Shown in pieces: positions 1-5,026 of a stretch of 7,235 nucleotides of DNA. The stretch comes from Gammaproteobacteria bacterium UBA3532. GTDB taxonomy: Bacteria > Pseudomonadota > Gammaproteobacteria > Enterobacterales > UBA3532. The number at the start of each line of letters is the position of its first letter. Position 1 is the first letter of the stretch. Where the stretch lies: positions 1 through 7,235 of the forward strand of contig DFOV01000055.1 in NCBI GenBank assembly GCA_002376965.1, read 5' to 3'. Under the pieces are notes generated by a model that had not been told where the DNA came from, did no database searches, and saw only the letters and a program-made list of their open reading frames with translations. The position numbers and the translations under genes were made by a program.

Positions 1-803
1 ACAGTTGAGTACTTGATATTGGCATTATCCAACGCGACAAGTTCGACCACAGCAGCATGCAGCTGATTTTCGTCTCGCATCGGCGCAGTACAGCCTTCAA
101 GGTAGCTTACGTGACTGCCTTCATCAGCGATAATCAAAGTGCGCTCGAACTGGCCTGTTTTGGCCTCATTGATACGGAAATAGGTAGACAGCTCCATTGG
201 GCAGCGCACCCCTTTAGGGATATACACAAACGAGCCATCACTGAATACAGCACTGTTTAGCGCCGCATAAAAATTATCTTTTTGGGGGACGACGCTACCA
301 AGATACTTTTGAACAAGTTCAGGATATTCATGGACCGCTTCGGAAATCGAACAGAATATAACACCCGCGTCTTTTAACTTCTCACGAAACGTTGTTGCGA
401 CAGAAACCGAATCGAAAACCGCATCAACGGCTACCCCTGCCAACATTTCCTGCTCATGTAATGGGATACCGAGCTTTTCGTAGGTAGCCAGTAACTCAGG
501 GTCGACTTCATCCAGGCTTTTTGGTTTGTCCGCCATACTTTTGGGCGCAGAAAAATAGGAAACCGCATTGAAATCCACTTTGGGATAGCTCACGTGGGCC
601 CACTCAGGTTCAACCATCTCCAGCCAGCTGCGATAAGCCTTCAAGCGCCAGTCAAGCATCCACTCGGGCTCTCCTTTCTTAGTAGAAATAAAGCGAATAA
701 CATCTTCATTAAGCCCTGGAGGAAGGGTGTCTGCATCGATATCGGTAATAAAACCGGCAGCGTATTCTTTTTCGATGAGTTGGTCTATCTGGTCTTGTGA
801 CAT
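1..803 (-). CDS. sufB: Fe-S cluster assembly scaffold subunit SufB (3' end beyond window)
   Basis: SufB forms the cytosolic SufBC2D scaffold, on which Fe-S clusters are built with sulfur delivered by the SufS/SufE-type desulfurase. The first 267 codons are present; the family is about 480-495 residues, so roughly 215 are missing. The segments [35 protein letters not shown] and KTGQFERT are close to E. coli SufB. Cys238, in the LEGCTAP stretch, aligns with E. coli Cys254, the cysteine implicated in accepting sulfur; Cys151 and Cys201 are also shared. The CxxCxxxC cluster that E. coli carries near residue 100 is absent, as I recall for many non-enteric SufB proteins. The start is the ATG at 801-803: an in-frame TGA lies six codons upstream and the N-terminus has normal length. 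The ribosome binding site is weak, an AAGG about 12 bases away. It is probably the first gene of a suf operon continuing past the window, controlled from 804-1100. No iscR precedes it. Confidence 0.97.
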   Translation of the reverse strand, partial: MSQDQIDQLIEKEYAAGFITDIDADTLPPGLNEDVIRFISTKKGEPEWMLDWRLKAYRSWLEMVEPEWAHVSYPKVDFNAVSYFSAPKSMADKPKSLDEVDPELLATYEKLGIPLHEQEMLAGVAVDAVFDSVSVATTFREKLKDAGVIFCSISEAVHEYPELVQKYLGSVVPQKDNFYAALNSAVFSDGSFVYIPKGVRCPMELSTYFRINEAKTGQFERTLIIADEGSHVSYLEGCTAPMRDENQLHAAVVELVALDNANIKYST

Positions 804-830
804 AACGTTGTAAAGCCTTCAATACAGCGA

Positions 831-854
831 TGGTAGTGTGCCAATCAACTACCA
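831..854 (-). other. Inverted repeat (stem-loop) in sufB leader, start-proximal
   Basis: TGGTAGT and ACTACCA form a perfect 7-base-pair stem around a 10-base loop. The element ends 27 bases before the sufB ATG, so it would lie in the untranslated leader of the suf transcript. It has no run of U after it and is not a terminator. It could affect translation initiation or message stability; neither can be decided from sequence. Confidence 0.5.
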
Positions 855-914
855 CGAATTAATGAGATACTCACCCACACCCACTTGGCTTATCAATGAG
901 CAGCTTTCCAGAGG

Positions 915-933
915 AGCCGGTGCAACACCGGCT
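915..933 (-). other. Strong GC-rich stem-loop at predicted 5' end of suf mRNA
   Basis: AGCCGGTG-TTG-CACCGGCT is a perfect 8-base-pair, GC-rich stem with a 3-base loop. No U tract follows (the next bases are CCTCTGG), so it does not fit an intrinsic terminator for rlmB. If transcription starts about 7 bases after the predicted -10, near 937, the hairpin begins only a few bases from the 5' end. Such a placement can protect an mRNA from decay. It could instead be a protein-binding palindrome in DNA. Confidence 0.5.
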
Positions 934-934
934 A

Positions 935-953
935 GATAATGAAGATCTTGCCA
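935..953 (-). promoter_or_regulatory. Weak Fur-box-like sequence over the suf -10
   Basis: Read on the plus strand, a perfect GATAAT hexamer is followed directly by GAAGAT, then C. This gives 12 of 19 matches to the classical Fur box GATAATGATAATCATTATC, but the last hexamer matches poorly. The position, overlapping the predicted -10 at 945-950, would suit repression. Iron-dependent Fur control of suf is known in E. coli. The match is near the limit of what chance allows, so this is only a candidate. Confidence 0.25.
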
Positions 954-973
954 AACCCTAGTAAAACAGTCAA
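945..973 (-). promoter_or_regulatory. Predicted sigma-70 promoter of sufB
   Basis: The -35 box is TTGACT (968-973, 5 of 6 to consensus). A 17-base spacer leads to CAAGAT (945-950, 3 of 6) as a weak -10, with a start predicted near 937 and a leader of about 135 bases. The -35 box lies inside the proximal IscR-like element, the arrangement known at IscR-repressed promoters, where bound [2Fe-2S]-IscR excludes RNA polymerase. The weak -10 is the main doubt. Confidence 0.5.
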
Positions 974-977
974 GTAT
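953..977 (-). promoter_or_regulatory. IscR type 1-like operator, proximal to sufB
   Basis: On the minus strand the 25 bases begin ATACTTGACT and end ACTAGGGTTT. The first half fits the type 1 IscR consensus ATASYYGACTR exactly, followed by the expected T-rich centre. The second half is imperfect but resembles the ACTCGGG form seen at the E. coli iscR promoter. IscR with a [2Fe-2S] cluster represses from such sites, so suf expression would rise when clusters are short. The site includes the -35 box. The iscR gene is not in this window. Confidence 0.6.
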
Positions 978-1002
978 ATACCCTAGTAAAACGCTAAGGT
1001 TT
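978..1002 (-). promoter_or_regulatory. Second IscR-like 25-base element, abutting the first
   Basis: This block is identical to the 953-977 block at 19 of 25 positions, including twelve consecutive bases (TTTTACTAGGGT). It follows the first with no gap, giving an exact 25-base period. Its other half (AAACCTTAGC) fits the IscR consensus poorly because GACT has become TAGC. It may be a weaker or cooperative site, or a degenerate duplicate. Confidence 0.4.
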
Positions 1003-1049
1003 TATCTGCTAGGGTTGCGCGACAAACGCGATATGGATTGAGAGCGCCG

Positions 1050-1055
1050 ATTATA
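1050..1055 (-). promoter_or_regulatory. Candidate distal -10 box (TATAAT) between rlmB and sufB
   Basis: A perfect TATAAT in the context GCGTATAATCGGCGC lies 45 bases after the rlmB stop. No good -35 is present: the best at 17-18 base spacing is TCGCCT or TTCGCC. It could be a second suf promoter that starts upstream of both IscR-like elements, giving a leader of about 240 bases. It could also be a remnant of a promoter for a gene once located here, or chance. Confidence 0.35.
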
Positions 1056-1100
1056 CGCTAAAACCTGATGAAAGGCGAAGACATGACCAAAGGTGAGCGC

Positions 1101-1835
1101 CTAACGCTGACGGACCGCTTCAAATAAGGTAACGCCTGTGGCGACAGAAACATTGAGGCTCGATACCGCACCATCAGCCATAGGTAATTTGACTAACAAA
1201 TCACAAGCCTCTCGCGTTAATCTGCGCAAGCCTTTACCTTCAGCCCCCATCACTACAGCAATGGGGCCACGCAAATCAGCATCAAAAACACAAGTTTCCG
1301 CTTCACCAGCCGTTCCGACAATCCAAACGCCCCGCTGCTGTAGATCGGAAATCAAACGCTTTAGGTTGGTCACGATGAAGAAAGGCACATGCTCGGCCGC
1401 ACCACAAGCGACTTTGCGTACAGTGGCATTCAGACCCACCGCTTTGTCTTTGGTTGTGATCACGCCATGCACACCAGCAGCATCTGCTGTGCGTATACAA
1501 GCACCAAGATTATGTGGATCGGTCACGCCATCAAGTATTAAAAGAAATGGCGGCTCCTGCAGACGATCAAGCATATCAAACAGGTGATTTTCCCCCTGAG
1601 CCTGTTTAGCTCGGTAAGTCGCGATAACACCTTGGTGGTTACCCTCTTTAGCCATTTCATTCAGGCGCTGCTTGGACAGGTATCTCACACGGATATCTTT
1701 TTTCTGAGCTCGCCGTAACAATTGAGCTACCTTGTGATCGTTACGCCCTTCAAGCACAGATAGCAGTTCAATTGTTTCTGGAGCAGAATCCAACAACGCC
1801 TCAACCGCATGAATACCAAATGCTAGTTCTGACAC
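1101..1835 (-). CDS. rlmB: 23S rRNA (guanosine-2'-O-)-methyltransferase RlmB
   Basis: RlmB transfers a methyl group from S-adenosylmethionine to the 2'-O of G2251 (E. coli numbering) in the 23S rRNA P loop. From the GTG at 1833-1835 the product has 244 residues, against 243 in E. coli. The N-terminal substrate-binding domain starts at SELAFGIHAVEALL. The SPOUT methyltransferase fold then shows motif 1, ILDGVTDPHNLGACIRTADA (from about residue 100, Asn109 and Arg115); motif 2, MGAEGKG (about 196-202); and motif 3, PMADGAVSSLNVSVATG (from about 218). An ATG at 1868 would add 11 residues with no counterpart in E. coli RlmB and overlap the upstream gene by 31 bases. The GTG has an AGGA (1845-1848) 9 bases away and lies 2 bases after the upstream stop, which suggests translational coupling. 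Motif 3 appears one residue longer than E. coli PMAGSVSSLNVS. Confidence 0.96.
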   Translation of the reverse strand: MSELAFGIHAVEALLDSAPETIELLSVLEGRNDHKVAQLLRRAQKKDIRVRYLSKQRLNEMAKEGNHQGVIATYRAKQAQGENHLFDMLDRLQEPPFLLILDGVTDPHNLGACIRTADAAGVHGVITTKDKAVGLNATVRKVACGAAEHVPFFIVTNLKRLISDLQQRGVWIVGTAGEAETCVFDADLRGPIAVVMGAEGKGLRRLTREACDLLVKLPMADGAVSSLNVSVATGVTLFEAVRQR

Positions 1836-1837
1836 GA

Positions 1838-2539
1838 CTAGAAGTCCTGATCGAGGGGGTGAACACAAAGCTCATCGACGAGCTGATAGCCTGGTTGAGT
1901 AAGTACCTGGGCGATCAAATCCGCCAGTTCACTGGGCTGAAGCGACCAGTTGGCATCCTTTGAGCCTTCTTCGCCATTGTTAAAGTGTGTATCGATAATG
2001 CCAGGATTGACAAGCGAAACTTTGACACCATCACCTTTTACTTCACGCAATAGACTCAACGTAAATCCGCGAGCAGCAAACTTGGTCGCTGAATAGACAG
2101 CCATATTGGCAATCGGGTTTAACCCAACATCTGAACCAATGGTGATGATGTGGCCTGTTTTGCGCTCGCGCATGTTTGGAACGACGCGATAACACCAATC
2201 CACTAAAGCACGAAAGTTCAAGTCAATGATTTGATTATGCTGATCAGAGCTATGTTCCAAAAATGGTTTGTAATATCCCATGCCAGCGTTGTTAATCAGA
2301 ATATCAATATGACCATGCTCAGCGAGAATTTTATTCACTGTGGTCTCGGTCGCCTCGGATGATGTGATATCACAGGGATAAACCGTCGCCCGCTGCAGCT
2401 CAGATGCTACCTGATTCAGCTCATTTTCATTGCGAGCGACCAAACAAACCTTAGCCTGAAGTTGATCCAGCCTTCTTGCAATCGCTTTACCCAAGCCACG
2501 GCTGGCTCCGGTAATGACAACTACTTTATCATTTAACAT
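1838..2539 (-). CDS. Short-chain dehydrogenase/reductase, substrate unknown
   Basis: This is a 233-residue classical SDR, an NAD(P)-dependent oxidoreductase with a Rossmann fold, probably cytosolic since no signal peptide or membrane segment is seen. The cofactor motif TGASRGLG is at residues 10-17, Asp57 is in the CDIT segment and NNAG is at 83-86. The catalytic set is complete: Asn108, Ser136, Tyr149 and Lys153 (YSATK), followed by NPG at 178-180. Arg14 and Arg36 (VARN, after the second strand) favour NADPH over NADH; this is an inference. The sequence is FabG-like, but its substrate cannot be read from sequence and I give no symbol. The start is the ATG at 2539, preceded by AAGGTGA at 2543-2549. 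It sits 21 bases after rnr and 2 bases before rlmB, so it is almost certainly co-transcribed with both, although no functional link to RNA metabolism is apparent. Confidence 0.93.
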   Translation of the reverse strand: MLNDKVVVITGASRGLGKAIARRLDQLQAKVCLVARNENELNQVASELQRATVYPCDITSSEATETTVNKILAEHGHIDILINNAGMGYYKPFLEHSSDQHNQIIDLNFRALVDWCYRVVPNMRERKTGHIITIGSDVGLNPIANMAVYSATKFAARGFTLSLLREVKGDGVKVSLVNPGIIDTHFNNGEEGSKDANWSLQPSELADLIAQVLTQPGYQLVDELCVHPLDQDF

Positions 2540-2560
2540 AAGTCACCTTTATTAACTTTA

Positions 2561-4972
2561 CTATTTGCGTTTTAGCGCTTGTCTGTCTTTGCGCCGTGTC
2601 GCCTTTTTCTTTTGAATGGTCGAGCTTTTCTTTTTCTTAGCTTTGGCTTTTAGCTTGGTTTTCTCTTTTTTCGGTAAACCGTGCTTGAGCTGTTCACGCA
2701 CGCTTGGTTTAGTTCGATTGTCGCTTGAGCGACTTTCCGCTCTTTTAGCTGACGCAGGTTTTCTCGATGACCTACGCTTTTTTGATGGTCGTCCAACGCT
2801 GTCAGCCAACAGCAATTCAATTTTGTAATCATCCATGTCGACTTGCGCAACGACAATTTCCATCTCATCGCCTAACGACCAACGCCGCCCTGTTCGCTCG
2901 CCAACCAACATTTGGCGGGTATTATCATAAACAAAGTAATCGTCACCAAGCTGGCTGATGTGCAACATACCTTCTATCGAATAGTCGCCAATACGCACGA
3001 ACATGCCAAACCCCGTTATCGAGGTCACCACGCCCGGAAAAACTTCGCCGACTTTATCATGCATAAAGTCACATTTCACCCAGGCTTCCACCCTCCGGCT
3101 GGCATCTTCGGCATTCCGCTCGGTCATCGAACATTGTTCACCTAACTGCTGAAGCTGCTCAAACTCATAGTGCCAAGCCCCTTCATCACCATCAACGCCG
3201 ATAACCTGCTTAATCGCTCGATGAATAGATAAATCGGGATAACGCCGGATTGGTGAGGTGAAATGGGCATATTCGGTGAGCGCCAATCCAAAATGACCAC
3301 CTTTTCCAGGCGCGTAAACCGCCTGATTCATCGAGCGTAGCAATAAGGTAAAAAGCACATCGCTGTCTGGACGATCTTTGATCAGATTGGCAATTTTAGC
3401 GTAAAAATGCGGTGACACTTTATCCGATAAGGGCACTCGAATACCTAGCCGCGCCAAGTTGCCAACTAACTCATCGACTTTTTGCTGCTTTGGTGGTTCG
3501 TGCATACGCAGCAGGCCTGGTTGGCCAGCCTGACGCAAAAATCGGGCTGCAGCAACATTCGCACAAATCATGCACTCTTCAATCAGCTTATGCGCATCAT
3601 TTCTTACCACAGGTACAATTTCTCGCACTCGCCCATCAGCGCCGAATTCAAACTTCGGCTCTTGTGACTCAAACTCGAGCGCACCACGCATCTCGCGAGC
3701 AGATCGCAATGCCAAATAAAGATGGTGTAACTGGCGCACATGTGGCCAAACACTTTGGTAATGCTCAATCAGTTCGTCGTCACCATCTAGCATCTTGCCA
3801 ACTTTGGTGTAAGTAAGGCGAGCTTTTGAGCGTATAACCGACTGGTAGAATGTGAAACCCGACAAGCGCCCTTTTTGACTGATGGTCATTTCACAAACCA
3901 TAGCAAAACGATCAACATCAGGGTTGAGTGAGCATAACCCGTTAGAAAGCTGCTCTGGTAACATTGGAACTACGCGCTGAGGGAAATACACGGATGTACC
4001 GCGCTTTACTGCTTCCTGATCTAACGCAGAATTGGGACGAACATAATAAGATACATCAGCAATAGCCACCCACAGTCGCCAGCCACCACTTTTCTTAGAT
4101 TCGCAATAGACCGCGTCATCAAAGTCACGCGCATCTTCACCATCAATAGTCACAAATGGCATATCTCGAAGATCGACACGCTTATCGCTCCAGGTGTTTG
4201 GAATACCATCGCCGTAGGCCTTGGCTTCATCGACAACAGCTCGGGTAAACTTGTCTGGTAAATGGTGGTGGCGAATCACTGCCTCAACTGCGGAATAAAG
4301 GTTTTTTTCGGTACTCAATATCTGGGTAATTCGGCCAGTTACTGGGGTATGGGCATTTGCTTGCCTGGCAATGCGAACAACCACCATTTGGCCCATTGCA
4401 ATATCCAGCTTACCCCAGTCATCGATTAGAACATCTTTGGCTATGCGCGAGTCGTCGGGCATGACATAAACCTCACCATGCTCCATAAAGACTCGGCCAA
4501 CAATTTCATCAAGGCCATGCTCAAGTACTTTTATGACTTTGGCTTCAGCCTTTCCACCACCAGTATTGCGAAATACTTGCACAGCCACCCGATCGCCATG
4601 CATCACTTTTTTCATCTCACGCTGAGTCAGAAACAGATCTTTGTCATCGCTATTATCCAGATTGACAAAGCCGTAGCCGTCTCGATGACCTATAACTACA
4701 CCGGTTTGCTGCTCCAGCTCGTCCACAAGGGCGTACCCTCCCCCACGGTGTCTATGTAGCTGGTTATCTCTTAGCATAGCCTTAAGCCGAAACAGCAAGG
4801 CATCAATGCGATCAGGTTCTGTTATATCTAGCGCTTTGCATAGCCGAGTATGGGTCATCGGCGTCTTGCTGTTGGCAATCGTAGCCATGATCATCTCACG
4901 GCTAGGAATGGGATTATCGTATTTTTCCGCTTCTCGTTTGGCGTGCGGATCGTTGTTTGTTTTCTTATTCAA
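2561..4972 (-). CDS. rnr: Ribonuclease R (3'-5' exoribonuclease)
   Basis: RNase R degrades structured RNA processively from the 3' end. It acts in rRNA quality control, mRNA turnover and, with tmRNA-SmpB, decay of non-stop messages. The product has 803 residues (E. coli 813). An N-terminal helix-turn-helix domain (about 24-85) opens with REAEKYDNPIPSRE. Cold-shock/OB domains follow (about 88-225, GHRDGYGF). The RNB catalytic domain (about 265-590) carries TIDGEDARDFDDAV; Asp277, Asp283, Asp285 and Asp286 match the E. coli metal-binding aspartates, and Tyr329 matches Tyr324. HFTSPIRRYPDL is at about 570-581. An S1 domain (about 642-722) is followed by a basic tail in which about 34 of the last 77 residues are Lys or Arg. 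The start codon is TTG at 4970-4972: an in-frame TAA lies five codons upstream and there is no ATG or GTG before the conserved REAEKY block. The gene is 54 bases after pepN. Confidence 0.98.
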   Translation of the reverse strand: MNKKTNNDPHAKREAEKYDNPIPSREMIMATIANSKTPMTHTRLCKALDITEPDRIDALLFRLKAMLRDNQLHRHRGGGYALVDELEQQTGVVIGHRDGYGFVNLDNSDDKDLFLTQREMKKVMHGDRVAVQVFRNTGGGKAEAKVIKVLEHGLDEIVGRVFMEHGEVYVMPDDSRIAKDVLIDDWGKLDIAMGQMVVVRIARQANAHTPVTGRITQILSTEKNLYSAVEAVIRHHHLPDKFTRAVVDEAKAYGDGIPNTWSDKRVDLRDMPFVTIDGEDARDFDDAVYCESKKSGGWRLWVAIADVSYYVRPNSALDQEAVKRGTSVYFPQRVVPMLPEQLSNGLCSLNPDVDRFAMVCEMTISQKGRLSGFTFYQSVIRSKARLTYTKVGKMLDGDDELIEHYQSVWPHVRQLHHLYLALRSAREMRGALEFESQEPKFEFGADGRVREIVPVVRNDAHKLIEECMICANVAAARFLRQAGQPGLLRMHEPPKQQKVDELVGNLARLGIRVPLSDKVSPHFYAKIANLIKDRPDSDVLFTLLLRSMNQAVYAPGKGGHFGLALTEYAHFTSPIRRYPDLSIHRAIKQVIGVDGDEGAWHYEFEQLQQLGEQCSMTERNAEDASRRVEAWVKCDFMHDKVGEVFPGVVTSITGFGMFVRIGDYSIEGMLHISQLGDDYFVYDNTRQMLVGERTGRRWSLGDEMEIVVAQVDMDDYKIELLLADSVGRPSKKRRSSRKPASAKRAESRSSDNRTKPSVREQLKHGLPKKEKTKLKAKAKKKKSSTIQKKKATRRKDRQALKRK

Positions 4973-4978
4973 ATAATT

Positions 4979-4984
4979 CTTCTT
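4979..4984 (-). promoter_or_regulatory. Ribosome binding site supporting the rnr TTG start
   Basis: AAGAAG lies 6 bases before the TTG at 4970-4972, a workable but sub-optimal Shine-Dalgarno match. With the in-frame TAA at 4985-4987 it restricts initiation to this TTG. The 54-base gap to pepN (4973-5026) shows no convincing terminator or promoter. Confidence 0.55.
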
Positions 4985-5026
4985 TTACATCAATGGTCGA
5001 AGCAACAAAGCACCAGTGTTTTCGCA

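Noticed and set aside
889..924. Leader peptide of 11 codons starting at a GTG before sufB
   Set aside because: The GTG is inside the hairpin stem, has no ribosome binding site, and the peptide shows no cysteine run or other sensor-like composition.
915..933. Rho-independent terminator for rlmB
   Set aside because: The stem is strong, but it is about 170 bases after the rlmB stop, has no U tract in transcript direction, and lies downstream of the predicted suf promoter.
974..979. TATACT as a -10 box between the two IscR-like blocks
   Set aside because: It matches the -10 consensus at 5 of 6 positions, but no acceptable -35 exists at 16-18 bases (AAACCT or similar), so TTGACT as a -35 is the better reading.
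1083..1127. Plus-strand 14-codon frame beginning ATG ACC AAA
   Set aside because: It is very short, overlaps the 3' end of rlmB in antisense, and has no supporting signal.
1138..1587. Plus-strand open frame of 149 codons
   Set aside because: It lies wholly antisense to the conserved SPOUT domain of rlmB, has no recognisable domain or convincing ribosome binding site, and is explained as a shadow frame.
3412..3816. Plus-strand open frame of 134 codons
   Set aside because: It lies antisense to the RNB catalytic domain of rnr; its composition is that of a reverse-complement shadow and it has no family resemblance.
4973..5026. Terminator between pepN and rnr
   Set aside because: Only a 4-base-pair stem (AGTG/CACT) overlapping the pepN stop can be drawn and no U tract follows, so read-through is more likely.
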